Positions 7,078 to 15,618 are shown, numbered from the stretch's first letter. The stretch is 16,910 bases of DNA from Woeseia sp. (GCA_018701055.1 JABIUH010000473.1:1-16910); one strand, 5' to 3'. Program-made: numbers and translations. The notes: generated from the sequence alone by a model not told the origin.

Positions 7078-9408
7078 ATGCTCTTGCTGTGTACTTGTAC
7101 GCTTATTGGCGCGTTCTCGCTGACGTTCCTTCGACAGTTACCCACAGATGTCGTTCTGTTTGTTGTCTTGACTAGCGGCTTGGTATTCGCGCTACGGCCC
7201 TTCAGTAGACCGGTCGGATTTTTGTTGCTTGGGTTCGCTTTGATGGGTTATGCCGCAAGCGCTCAACTCGCGGATAAACTTGATCCTGAATGGCTTGGGC
7301 GAAAAATCACAATTTCTGCACGAATAGACAATTTCCCCGTTCAAGACAACGGAAATTTAAGCTTCCTCGTTCGTCCAGTGGATCGACCGGAACTGCCGAG
7401 AATCATTCGTCTGAGCTGGTACGAAGTTGAGGTTGCGCCCAAGATCGGAGAGGTGTGGCGACTCGCTGTGCGGTTAAAACGGCCACGGGGGTTGTCTAAC
7501 CCGGGTGGATTTGATTTCGAGGCGTGGCTCTTTCGTGAACGGATCGGCGCCACTGGATACGTGGACAATTTCGCGCGAAGTTATCGAATCAAAGGCGAGT
7601 CGCTCAGTTTTTCCGGCGCGTTGCGCGGGCGTTTGGTTGCTCGGATAAGCACTGTTTTGCCTGATGATGACGGAACAGCAGTGCTCATGGCCATTACTGC
7701 TGGCGCGCGGCATAAAATTAGCTCGTCACAGTGGGATCTGTATGCGAGAACCGGCACTAGTCATCTGATGGCTATTTCGGGATTGCATATCGGGTTGGCG
7801 TCTGGTTTCATTTTCTTGTTGATCTGGGGCGTGCTTGCACTGGGTGCGCGGCGGCGCAATATTCGTGATTGTGCCGTTGCTGTCGCGCTAATTGCGGCTG
7901 GCATATACACGTTGCTGTCCGGATTCGCGGTTCCCGCGATGCGCGCGTTTCTGATGGCAGGGGTACTCTGTTTCGCGCTGCTGGTTCGTCGTCGAGTGCC
8001 TTTCGCCGTTGTCTTCGCCATTTCTTGCGGTGCAATATTCATTTTGGAACCGCTGGACAGTCTCAGCCCTGGCTTTAGACTCTCTTTTGCAGCAGTCGCC
8101 ATCATCGCCATCCTGGCAGCGTCCCATATCGAACAACTGCCGTTTCGCGACATTCCCGTGCTGTCGGTCGGATTAACGCGTGTGCTGCAACTGGGGAAAC
8201 TTCAGATAGCATTGCTGTTCGGACTATTCCCGTTGACCGTTCTCATTTTCGGTCGAGTGGCAATCGCAGCGCCGGCCGTCAATATGGTCATTCTGCCAAT
8301 ATTTAACGTCGTCACCGTGCCGCTTACGCTGCTTGGAGTGCTCCTTGAGGGGCCTTTCGTAGTCCTCGGCGACCAATGTCTCGTATGGGCGCATCAAAGC
8401 GTAAACGTCGTTCTACGAGTCCTCACGCTAGTTGATGACGTCCCATACGTGAGTCGGCAAACGAGGCGTCTGGAGGGCGTAGCGATTGCCGTCGCCTGGT
8501 TGCCCGCGCTTTTTGTGATTCTGCCAACCGGCTGGCCGGGACGACGAATTGCATGGCTTGGTTTGTTGTTTGTAATTGGCTACAAGCCGGAAGCTCCACC
8601 GCCCGGCTGCATCGACATGCATGTCTTAGATGTCGGGCAGGGGCTTGCGGTGCTGCTGCGAACTGATGACCAGTCGCTGTTGTACGATACCGGGCCCGCA
8701 TACCGAAACGGGAGCAACATGGCAGATCTTGTGGTGTTGCCGTTCTTGTATGGTGAAGGCCTCGATTCGCTGGACACGCTGGTCGTTAGTCATGCTGATC
8801 AGGATCATGCTGGTGGGGTCGAATCGATTCTGCGAGCGCTGCCGGTCAAACGCCTGTTGGTGGGTGAACCGCTGGTGATCACCGCTGGATCAAGGTCGGG
8901 GCCGGCATTGTCCAGGTTGTCGCAAACTCGCTGCGTCGCTGGAATTTCGTGGCGCGACAATACGGCGTCCTATTCCATATTGCACCCGCGTATTCGTGCG
9001 CCATGGACGCGTAATAACGCCTCTTGCGTATTAGAAGCGAGCGTCGGCTCGCACCGAATTCTGCTGACCGGAGACATCGAGTCCCCGGTCGAAAAATTAC
9101 TTAATTACCGTGGTGTATTCCGTTCGACTGACACAGTAATCGTGCCGCACCACGGCAGTCGTACGTCGTCGACCGAGGCAATGGTAGCCGCGACACATCC
9201 CCGGCTGGCCATCGTGACCACCGGATACGGCAATCGCTGGGGATTTCCCAAAGCGGATGTTCTGGCGCGCTGGACGGATTCGGGAGCGACAATCGTCAAT
9301 ACGGCAACGTCCGGGGCCGTTAGTCAACGATTCTGCAGCGGCGAGTCGAATAACGCCATTCGCCGCCATCGCCATCAATTTCGCAAATTTTGGCATGAAT
9401 ATCCCTAG
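7078..9408 (+). CDS. comEC: DNA internalization competence protein ComEC/Rec2
   Basis: Inner-membrane channel through which single-stranded DNA enters the cytoplasm during natural transformation. The 776 residues show all three expected parts: an N-terminal DUF4131/OB-like domain after the first helices (about 80-165), the Competence membrane domain with the core SHLMAISGLHI at 228-238, and a C-terminal metallo-beta-lactamase domain (from about 511). The last keeps the metal motif HADQDH (His572, Asp574, Asp576, His577), TGD (Asp666) and PHHGS (His691, His692), so a nuclease-type site looks intact. The start ATG has AAGGA 8 bases upstream. Other competence genes are not in the window. It may also be called YcaI after the E. 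coli gene next to msbA. Confidence 0.95.
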   Translation: MLLLCTCTLIGAFSLTFLRQLPTDVVLFVVLTSGLVFALRPFSRPVGFLLLGFALMGYAASAQLADKLDPEWLGRKITISARIDNFPVQDNGNLSFLVRPVDRPELPRIIRLSWYEVEVAPKIGEVWRLAVRLKRPRGLSNPGGFDFEAWLFRERIGATGYVDNFARSYRIKGESLSFSGALRGRLVARISTVLPDDDGTAVLMAITAGARHKISSSQWDLYARTGTSHLMAISGLHIGLASGFIFLLIWGVLALGARRRNIRDCAVAVALIAAGIYTLLSGFAVPAMRAFLMAGVLCFALLVRRRVPFAVVFAISCGAIFILEPLDSLSPGFRLSFAAVAIIAILAASHIEQLPFRDIPVLSVGLTRVLQLGKLQIALLFGLFPLTVLIFGRVAIAAPAVNMVILPIFNVVTVPLTLLGVLLEGPFVVLGDQCLVWAHQSVNVVLRVLTLVDDVPYVSRQTRRLEGVAIAVAWLPALFVILPTGWPGRRIAWLGLLFVIGYKPEAPPPGCIDMHVLDVGQGLAVLLRTDDQSLLYDTGPAYRNGSNMADLVVLPFLYGEGLDSLDTLVVSHADQDHAGGVESILRALPVKRLLVGEPLVITAGSRSGPALSRLSQTRCVAGISWRDNTASYSILHPRIRAPWTRNNASCVLEASVGSHRILLTGDIESPVEKLLNYRGVFRSTDTVIVPHHGSRTSSTEAMVAATHPRLAIVTTGYGNRWGFPKADVLARWTDSGATIVNTATSGAVSQRFCSGESNNAIRRHRHQFRKFWHEYP

Positions 9409-9490
9409 TGGACCACTGGTCATAGGACCAGATAGCGGCATTTTTCGGCTGGTCACTGTATATTCCGATTTTCGCTTAAGTGGACTGTAA
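9409..9490 (+). promoter_or_regulatory. comEC-exbB gap with alternating inverted repeats
   Basis: CTGGTC (9416-9421), GACCAG (9426-9431) and CTGGTC (9449-9454) allow two mutually exclusive hairpins: the first two copies with a 4-base loop, or the last two with a 17-base loop holding five T. TATATT at 9459-9464 could be a -10 box for exbB but lacks a good -35. This could be a weak attenuator or chance. Confidence 0.25.
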
Positions 9491-10126
9491 ATGGTTGACA
9501 TCGTTAAAGCTGGCGGCTGGCTAATGGCGCCGATAATTCTTTGCGCCATTATCGCGATGGGCATCTGTTTTGAACGTTACTGGATCCTGCAATTAAAGCG
9601 CGTCATTCCGGAAGATCTCACGAGCAAGGTGTGGGCCTGGGTCAAACGCGATGCGCTCGATCAAAGCCAAATTCAAACGCTGCACCAGGGTTCCCCGCTG
9701 GGCCAGATACTGGCAGCGGGCTTGATTAATCGCGACCGTGACCGCGCCATTATGAAAGACAGTATCGAGGATACTGGAAGGCATGTCGTACACGAGTTGC
9801 AGCGTTACCTCGATACCCTCGGAACGATTGCAGCGATAACGCCATTACTGGGTTTGCTTGGAACGGTTATCGGTATGGTAAAGGTGTTTACTGCGATAAC
9901 GACACACGGTGTTGGTGATCCGACGATTCTCGCCGGTGGTATCGCAGAAGCATTGATTACGACCGGTGCCGGATTGAGCGTTGCGATTCCGGCGCTGATC
10001 GGCTATCGCTACTATCGCAATCGAATCGATTCGTTAGTCGTCGAAATGGAAAAAGAGGCGATAAAGCTGGTTGAAGCACTACATCGGCGTCAGGACAAAA
10101 AGAACGTAAGCAGTAAGAAAAAGTGA
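9491..10126 (+). CDS. exbB: ExbB/TolQ-type proton channel subunit
   Basis: Inner-membrane stator of an ExbB/ExbD-type motor that turns proton flow into mechanical work on the envelope. The 211 residues have the family's three helices: 10-30, about 108-136 with ITPLLGLLGTVIGMVKVF, and about 148-174 with GGIAEALITTGAGLSVAIPALIGYRYY (the MotA/TolQ/ExbB channel domain), followed by a charged C-terminal helix and lysine tail. The ribosome site AGTGGA precedes the ATG. The stop overlaps the exbD start (GTGA). No tonB or tolA is nearby; ExbB/D pairs placed directly before msbA-lpxK are seen in several gammaproteobacteria, and their partner is not well established. Confidence 0.92.
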   Translation: MVDIVKAGGWLMAPIILCAIIAMGICFERYWILQLKRVIPEDLTSKVWAWVKRDALDQSQIQTLHQGSPLGQILAAGLINRDRDRAIMKDSIEDTGRHVVHELQRYLDTLGTIAAITPLLGLLGTVIGMVKVFTAITTHGVGDPTILAGGIAEALITTGAGLSVAIPALIGYRYYRNRIDSLVVEMEKEAIKLVEALHRRQDKKNVSSKKK

Positions 10127-10548
10127 AACTCAGCATGCATGACAAAACCGAGCCGGAAGTGAATATGACTTCGCTCATTGACGTCGTGTTGTTGTTGTTA
10201 ATCTTTTTTATGGTGTCGACCAGTTTCGTCAAACAGTCACAAATTTCAATCCAGCTTCCAGAGGCGGAAAGTTCGACGCAAGTTGAAGAATCAACTCAGC
10301 AGCTGGATATCATGATTACGGAGCAAGGTACGTACCTGGTTAACAATCGTGAATTGGTGAACAACAGACCAGAAACTATTCGCAACGCGTTGCAGAAACT
10401 ATCTGATGGCAACACGAATTTACCCTTGACCATCAGCGCTGACGCGAACGCTCGCCACCAGCATGTGGTGACCGCAATGGACGTTGCCGGAAAACTCGGT
10501 TTCACGCGGATTAGTATTGCGACGATCAGCGATCCTGCGGAACAATGA
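10123..10548 (+). CDS. exbD: ExbD/TolR-type proton channel subunit
   Basis: Partner of the ExbB protein encoded just upstream. The 141 residues start with a short cytoplasmic segment, then one membrane helix TSLIDVVLLLLIFFMVSTSF carrying the conserved proton-relay Asp20, then a periplasmic domain (about 45-140) typical of ExbD/TolR. I accept the GTG start at 10123, which overlaps the exbB stop in GTGA, because MKLSMHDKTEPEVNMTSLID matches the usual N-terminus length; an ATG at 10135 is the alternative. The stop is 4 bases before a 167-bp inverted-repeat element. Confidence 0.92.
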   Translation: MKLSMHDKTEPEVNMTSLIDVVLLLLIFFMVSTSFVKQSQISIQLPEAESSTQVEESTQQLDIMITEQGTYLVNNRELVNNRPETIRNALQKLSDGNTNLPLTISADANARHQHVVTAMDVAGKLGFTRISIATISDPAEQ

Positions 10549-10552
10549 TTCC

Positions 10553-10719
10553 TAGCCCGGACTATCCATGAATCGCCGCGATGATTGGGCAGAGATTTGT
10601 TTACACACGGTATTTTCCGACCGAGCGGGATATCAGGGTGTATTCGCGAGGGAGGAAAATACCGTGTGTAAACAAAGACCAAGCAAGGGCGCGAGTGTAT
10701 TCATGGATAGTCCGGGCTA
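10553..10719. mobile_element. 167-bp nested inverted-repeat element (MITE-like)
   Basis: Perfect terminal inverted repeats of 21 bp (10553-10573 and 10699-10719, outer end TAGCCCGG) enclose a second perfect inverted repeat of 23 bp (10596-10618 and 10654-10676, TTTGTTTACACACGG and on). The two 22-nt spacers between outer and inner arms have equal length but unrelated sequence, and the central loop is 35 nt, giving 21-22-23-35-23-22-21. Both ends are TA, which could be a duplicated TA target. There is no gene inside. The size, structure and intergenic place fit a non-autonomous miniature transposon; a structured RNA or processing site is the alternative. I do not recognise the family with certainty. 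Confidence 0.8.
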
Positions 10720-12483
10720 ATGGTCAGTAACCTTAATCCGCGCGTGCGGGAAGTTTACGCTCGCCTTTGGCGCTATGTGCTGCCGCATAAACTCATCGGA
10801 TTGATAGCGGTCGTCGCGATGGCGACAACTGCAGTTGTCGAGCTGAGCATGGTCGCGCTCGTCAAACCCCTTATGGACGATACGCTAGTCGCACACAACC
10901 TCGATACGGCACGGTGGATTCCATTTGCGTTTGTCGCTGTGTTTGTCTGTAGGGGTGTGGCTGGCGTTGCTACTGAATGGTCTTTAGGTTGGATTGGTCG
11001 AAAAGTCATCAGTGATCTGCGCCGAGATGTTTTTCGCAAGTTCCTTACATTGCCATCCAGATTCATTGAGACGCACTCGACCGGCCCCATGCTGTCACGC
11101 ATGACGTACAACGTCGAAATGGTCGCAGAATCCGTGACGACAGTGGTTACCGTGATGGTGCGTGACCTGCTAACCGTAATCGCTGCAATCGGGCTCATGT
11201 TGTATCAGAGTGAACGACTGTTTCTATTCGTCGCCGTATTGCTGCCAATAATTGCGCTCCTAATCCTCCTGCTGGGAAAGGCTTTTCGTCGCTACAGTGG
11301 ACATATCCAAGACACTGTCGGCGAGGTGGCGCAAGTCACTGACGAGGTTTTAACGGGAAATCGAGTCGTGAAAATATTTGGTGGTTACGACTACGAAATG
11401 GAACGCTTGATCGAAGTTGACGACAGCAATCGCAAACAGAATTTGAAACTCATTCGTTCGCGCGCGATGGGTGTTGCAATGACACAAATCATATTTGGCG
11501 TTGGTGTTGCCGGCGTGGTTTATGCGGCAGGAATCGAATCACTAAACGGCAATTTGAGTCCGGGTACGTTCATGTCGTTTTTTGGTGCGATGATGCTGAT
11601 GCTGCAACCCTTGCGGCGAATAACCAATATCAATGCCGTTTTGCAACGTGGAATTGCTGCTGGCGATAGTCTTTTTGGAATCATTGATGAGCCCGATGAG
11701 GTCAATAGCGGTACACATAGTCCGGAAAGTATTCGCGGCGATGTCGAATTTCGATACGTTTGTTTCGGCTACAACGATGACGATTCAACCGTTCTGAAAG
11801 ATGTATCTCTGAATATCGCGGCGGGTAGAACTATTGCGATCGTAGGCCATTCCGGCAGCGGTAAAACGACTTTGGCGAGTTTGTTGCCGCGGTTTTACGA
11901 TGCTGATGCTGGCGAAATTCTATTGGACGGACGTCCGGTCCAGGACTATGAGCTGTCCAACCTGCGTTCGCACATCAGTTTCGTCAGCCAGGACATTGTA
12001 TTGTTCAATGACTCAATCGAAAATAACCTGGCTTACGGACAGTTGCGACATTGTAGTCGCTCGCAAATTTTGCAGGCAGCAGAAGCCGCTCACATTATCG
12101 ATTTCGTCAAAGACATGCCGAACGGATTCGAAACTAATGTTGGCGATCGTGGCGTTCTACTATCGGGTGGGCAGCGACAGCGTATTGCTATTGGTCGAGC
12201 GTTACTCAAAAACGCACCTGTTTTGATTCTCGATGAGGCGACCTCGTCGCTGGATACAAAATCAGAACGTCGCATTCAGGAGGCGTTAGAACAGCTGATG
12301 GCCGACAGAACGACATTGGTGATCGCGCATCGACTCTCGACGGTCGAGAACGCAGATCAGATTATTGTATTGGATCAAGGTAGCATTATTGAATCAGGAA
12401 CCCATAAAGAGCTGCTTGAGACTAAAGGGCACTATGAGGCCCTCTATAAAATGCAATTTAGCAATGAGTCGACCCCGGGCTGA
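10720..12483 (+). CDS. msbA: Lipid A export ATP-binding/permease protein MsbA
   Basis: Homodimeric ABC exporter that flips core-lipid A across the inner membrane. The 587 residues match the E. coli length (582). An N-terminal six-helix domain (about 20-320) is followed by the ATPase domain: Walker A GHSGSGKTT with Lys382 (the same number as in E. coli), SQDIVLFND Q-loop, signature LLSGGQRQRIAIGRALL (LSGGQ 481-485), Walker B VLILDEATSSLD and switch His in VIAHRLST. The N-terminus (VYARLWRYVLPHK) aligns with the family start, supporting ATG 10720. This ATG lies directly after the right end of the inverted-repeat element, so the ribosome site (weak GGA at 10706-10708) is inside the repeat. lpxK follows after 17 bp. 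Confidence 0.96.
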   Translation: MVSNLNPRVREVYARLWRYVLPHKLIGLIAVVAMATTAVVELSMVALVKPLMDDTLVAHNLDTARWIPFAFVAVFVCRGVAGVATEWSLGWIGRKVISDLRRDVFRKFLTLPSRFIETHSTGPMLSRMTYNVEMVAESVTTVVTVMVRDLLTVIAAIGLMLYQSERLFLFVAVLLPIIALLILLLGKAFRRYSGHIQDTVGEVAQVTDEVLTGNRVVKIFGGYDYEMERLIEVDDSNRKQNLKLIRSRAMGVAMTQIIFGVGVAGVVYAAGIESLNGNLSPGTFMSFFGAMMLMLQPLRRITNINAVLQRGIAAGDSLFGIIDEPDEVNSGTHSPESIRGDVEFRYVCFGYNDDDSTVLKDVSLNIAAGRTIAIVGHSGSGKTTLASLLPRFYDADAGEILLDGRPVQDYELSNLRSHISFVSQDIVLFNDSIENNLAYGQLRHCSRSQILQAAEAAHIIDFVKDMPNGFETNVGDRGVLLSGGQRQRIAIGRALLKNAPVLILDEATSSLDTKSERRIQEALEQLMADRTTLVIAHRLSTVENADQIIVLDQGSIIESGTHKELLETKGHYEALYKMQFSNESTPG

Positions 12484-12500
12484 CTCGCGCCCACAGAATT

Positions 12501-13541
12501 ATGGCAAGCACAGACGAAAGTACGCTAACAAAAATTTGGTATGGCGACTCGCCGTTGGTTTGGTTGTTAGTGCCACTGAGCTGGCTCTATTTAGCGGTAA
12601 GCAGTTGTCGCAGTTTTCTCTACCGGCGGCAGATACTGCGCGCAACTTCGGTCGCTGCGCCAGTCGTGGTGGTTGGTAATGTGACGGTTGGTGGAACCGG
12701 GAAAACTCCGTTAACCATTTGGCTTGCGAAAAAGTTGAAAGAGCGTGGATTGACGCCCGGTATCGTGAGTCGCGGTTATCGTGGCGAGGTGGGGCCACAC
12801 CCGGTTGAGGCGCGTCCGGATAGCGATCCAGTTGTCGTAGGTGATGAGGCGATTCTTCTTGCAAGTGAGAGCGAGTGTAGCGTCGTCGTTCATCCTAATC
12901 GTGTTGCAGCTGCGTCAAAAGCGATTGAATTGGGCGCAGACGTAATCATTGCGGATGATGGTTTGCAACATTACCAATTGGCGCGGAACTGCGAAATTGC
13001 AGTCATTGATGGTCATCGCGGATTTGGCAACGGTCGTTTATTGCCGGCGGGTCCCTTAAGAGAAAAGCCGACTCGATTGGATACGGTGGATAAGGTCATC
13101 GTGCAACGACGTACAACGCAATCATCGGATATTTTAATTCGTTCTTCGGATCGTCACCCCTTGCATTTTTCATTGAAGCCCGTAGCGATACGGCGATTAG
13201 ATCGATCGGAGACTGCAGATATTTCGGATTTTGCAGCAGAGACGGTTCACGGCGTCGCGGGCATTGGCAATCCAGAGCGTTTTTTCAAGCTTCTCGAATC
13301 TTTCGGAATGATTGTTAGGCGGCATCCACTCGCTGATCATGCCGTGATTACAGCGAATGACATTCAATTTTATGACGACCTGCCCGTCGTCATGACCAGC
13401 AAAGACGCCGTAAAGTGTCGTTTTCCTGAAGCAGCCAAATGCTGGTGTGTGGAGGTCGATGTTGAATTTGAAGGAACAGAAGGCGAGCTGCTGCTGGAAT
13501 TGGTCGCACAGAAAATTTCAGAGGCAAGGGCCGGCCTATGA
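12501..13541 (+). CDS. lpxK: Tetraacyldisaccharide 4'-kinase LpxK
   Basis: Phosphorylates the 4' position of the tetraacyldisaccharide-1-phosphate precursor to give lipid IVA, at the cytoplasmic face of the inner membrane. The 346 residues (E. coli 328) show an N-terminal membrane helix (about 17-37), the P-loop VVGNVTVGGTGKTPL (GGTGKT 64-69, Lys68), the motif GIVSRGYRGE, ADDGLQHYQLARNCEIAVIDG, and FGNGRLLPAGPLREKP, all typical of LpxK. The start has no good ribosome site and may rely on readthrough from msbA 17 bp upstream. The 3' end overlaps kdsB by ATGA. A Trm112-type gene often found between lpxK and kdsB is absent. Confidence 0.96.
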   Translation: MASTDESTLTKIWYGDSPLVWLLVPLSWLYLAVSSCRSFLYRRQILRATSVAAPVVVVGNVTVGGTGKTPLTIWLAKKLKERGLTPGIVSRGYRGEVGPHPVEARPDSDPVVVGDEAILLASESECSVVVHPNRVAAASKAIELGADVIIADDGLQHYQLARNCEIAVIDGHRGFGNGRLLPAGPLREKPTRLDTVDKVIVQRRTTQSSDILIRSSDRHPLHFSLKPVAIRRLDRSETADISDFAAETVHGVAGIGNPERFFKLLESFGMIVRRHPLADHAVITANDIQFYDDLPVVMTSKDAVKCRFPEAAKCWCVEVDVEFEGTEGELLLELVAQKISEARAGL

Positions 13542-14290
13542 GTGAATTCGTCATAGTGATTCCGTCACGCTACGCATCCGAGCGGTTACCCGGCAAGCCT
13601 CTGCGCGAGATCGGTGGAAAACCGATGCTGCAGCACGTGCATGAACGGGGAATTGAAAGTGGTGCAGTTGAGGTCGTCATAGCAACCGATGATGATCGCA
13701 TCGCAGAGATGGCCGAATCATTCGGCGCCAAAGTTTGTATGACTTCAGCTGAACACAAGTCCGGGACCGATCGCCTTGCCGAAGTGGCTTTTGCGAAAGG
13801 TTGGGCGGACGAAAAAGTCATTGTCAATCTTCAAGGGGACGAGCCACTAATGCCGGCGCAACTCATCGATCAATGCGCTGCACTGTTGGATGAAGAACGG
13901 GCCGACGTTGCCACGCTCGCATCGCCATTGCGATCGAAGAGGGATTTCGACAATCCTAACGTCGTGAAGGTGGTTATTGATGATGATGGCTTCGCGATGT
14001 ATTTCAGTCGGGCAGCGATTCCGTTCTCGCGCTCAGGCGAAACGGATGATTTGGCTAAAAGCTCCGCGCTACATCATCATGGAATCTATGCTTACCGGAA
14101 TAATGTGTTGCAGAAAATCGTGGCGGCGGAACAATCCAAACTTGAGATTGCGGAACAGCTGGAGCAACTGCGGGCGTTAAGCCTTGGACTTAAAATAAAA
14201 GTCGGCATACCAGACGTCCGTCCGGGCCCGGGAGTCGACACAGAAGACGATTTGCGCGAAGCAGAAAAGCAGCTGGTCAATCACAAGTGA
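13538..14290 (+). CDS. kdsB: 3-deoxy-manno-octulosonate cytidylyltransferase (CMP-Kdo synthetase)
   Basis: Cytoplasmic enzyme that activates Kdo with CTP, giving CMP-Kdo for the inner core of lipopolysaccharide. The 250 residues are the usual size. Visible motifs: VIPSRYASERLPGKPL at 8-22 (nucleotide-binding loop with Arg11 and Lys20), ATDDDRI at 49-55, HKSGTDRL at 73-80, NLQGDEPLMP at 97-106 with a metal-binding Asp101, and the C-terminal HHHGIYAYR and PGPGVDTEDDL. It is coupled to lpxK through a 4-base ATGA overlap. It is convergent with the di-heme enzyme gene, with 59 bp between. Confidence 0.97.
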   Translation: MSEFVIVIPSRYASERLPGKPLREIGGKPMLQHVHERGIESGAVEVVIATDDDRIAEMAESFGAKVCMTSAEHKSGTDRLAEVAFAKGWADEKVIVNLQGDEPLMPAQLIDQCAALLDEERADVATLASPLRSKRDFDNPNVVKVVIDDDGFAMYFSRAAIPFSRSGETDDLAKSSALHHHGIYAYRNNVLQKIVAAEQSKLEIAEQLEQLRALSLGLKIKVGIPDVRPGPGVDTEDDLREAEKQLVNHK

Positions 14291-14349
14291 GTTAGCATCG
14301 AATCCCAATGTAAATTCATTACATTTTGCATCGGTTGAAGAATCTGTTT

Positions 14350-15618
14350 TTACTCCGGCGCCTTAAGCCACTTCGGGTCGGCAGCAATCGGTGCATCCAA
14401 TGCAATTAAGAACGCCTCCAGCTGTTTTCGTTCGCGGCGACTTAGGCCTAGTTTTTCCTCGACCTCATTGTGACCGATCATGGCAAGTGGAGCTCGATTG
14501 TATAAGTCGATGACTTCGGCGAGTGTTGCGTGTTGACCCTTGTGAGAGTACGGGGCAGTCCCACCTAAATTTCGTAACGAGGGTGTTCGCGTAGCACCGA
14601 TCAATTCAATGCCGGTTCGAACGTAGGTCAGTTCGTCACACTGATGCAACGGGTCATTGCTGTACTCGCCTTTACAATTAAAAGGATCGGCCAGCAGTTG
14701 TTTCAGTCCGTCAATGCGGCCTCTATCCGGGTGATCACCCGGAAAAGACAAAACACCGGTGTTATGAAATTCATTGTTTGTGAACAGTGGGCCGTTGTGA
14801 CATTCGGTGCATCGAGCGTCACTAACAAATAGTTGTAGTCCGATAATTTCCTCATCGGATAGCGACGAACTGTCTAACCCTTGCTCGATTTCGGCGACGT
14901 AGTTATCGAAGCGTGTCGGTCCCGGTTGCAGCATTCTCTCGTAGGCAGCTATCGCCTTACCTAAATTTGCAAATGCAGTGTTTACGACGCCTCTGTCAGA
15001 GTCGATCATTGACTCCCACGCGGTACCCAATTCCTCACTGCCGATCGGTGACGCTCTGTCTGGAAACCGCGTTGTGTCCGTAAAGTTTGGCAATGGGCCG
15101 AAAATTGCCTCGTACTCGGTCTTAAGACTCACGTCGGTCGCTAATAGTCGAGCCAGTTCCAACCGATTACTGCCATGCTCTGCCGGATCCTCCAGTGGAG
15201 AAAGCGCTTGCGACCACTGACTATCTTTACGTCCATCCCAATATTGCCAAGGGCTGTATGCAGTGCCCACGATGCTTCTGGTATTGCGTTGCGATAATGC
15301 GATGCCGCGTCCTTTTGCGAGACCATCCGTAAATCGCTGCTCTGGTTTGTGGCAGGTCGCACAAGACACCGCGCCATTTGCGCTAAGCCTAGTATCAAAA
15401 AATAACTTGTGGCCTAAGCTCGCCGCGCGTGGATCATCTGCAACACCGTTAGAAGGATCGGCTGGCAATTCCGGGAGGCGGCGTAATGACAGTGATCGGA
15501 TTTCAATAAGCTCCGCCTCGGTCCAGGAGTCGGGCGTTCTCGGTCCGAATTCCCACCACGCGATGCCCATCAGGAGTGTCGCTACGAAAGCGATCATTTT
15601 GGAAGTAGTGGATTTCAC
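14350..15618 (-). CDS. Di-heme cytochrome c peroxidase family protein (MauG/MbnH-like)
   Basis: Periplasmic di-heme enzyme of the bacterial cytochrome c peroxidase/MauG superfamily. The 422 residues start with an uncleaved or cleavable hydrophobic segment (7-22), then two heme sites: CATCH (Cys86, Cys89, His90) and CTECH (Cys270, Cys273, His274). Other hallmarks are NTRSIVGTAY, FDTRLSANGAVSCATCH, RTPSLRNLGGTAPYSHKG and TLAEVIDLYNRAP. In that last motif Tyr373 sits where MauG and MbnH have a heme-ligating tyrosine, while classical peroxidases have methionine; that favours a protein-oxidising enzyme. Cys315 and Cys327 may form a disulfide. The start is GTG at 15618, overlapping the upstream stop as GTGA; there is no Shine-Dalgarno, so translation is probably coupled. 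The substrate is unknown. Confidence 0.9.
   Translation of the reverse strand: MKSTTSKMIAFVATLLMGIAWWEFGPRTPDSWTEAELIEIRSLSLRRLPELPADPSNGVADDPRAASLGHKLFFDTRLSANGAVSCATCHKPEQRFTDGLAKGRGIALSQRNTRSIVGTAYSPWQYWDGRKDSQWSQALSPLEDPAEHGSNRLELARLLATDVSLKTEYEAIFGPLPNFTDTTRFPDRASPIGSEELGTAWESMIDSDRGVVNTAFANLGKAIAAYERMLQPGPTRFDNYVAEIEQGLDSSSLSDEEIIGLQLFVSDARCTECHNGPLFTNNEFHNTGVLSFPGDHPDRGRIDGLKQLLADPFNCKGEYSNDPLHQCDELTYVRTGIELIGATRTPSLRNLGGTAPYSHKGQHATLAEVIDLYNRAPLAMIGHNEVEEKLGLSRRERKQLEAFLIALDAPIAADPKWLKAPE

Noticed and set aside
7761..8153. 130-codon minus-strand frame inside comEC
   Set aside because: It lies entirely opposite the conserved Competence domain and has the low-complexity Ala/Arg/Ser look of an antisense shadow.
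10296..10682. Minus-strand frame covering exbD and part of the inverted-repeat element, as a gene of the mobile element
   Set aside because: It is mostly antisense to exbD and has no transposase-like motif; the element has no coding capacity of its own.
10553..10719. Integron attC site
   Set aside because: The arms lack the RYYYAAC/GTTRRRY core sites, no integrase or cassette array is present, and the arms are perfect rather than imperfect.
14307..14325. Short hairpin AATGTAA/TTACATT between kdsB and the di-heme enzyme gene as a terminator
   Set aside because: The stem is only A/T-rich with one G-C pair, and no real T run follows on either strand.
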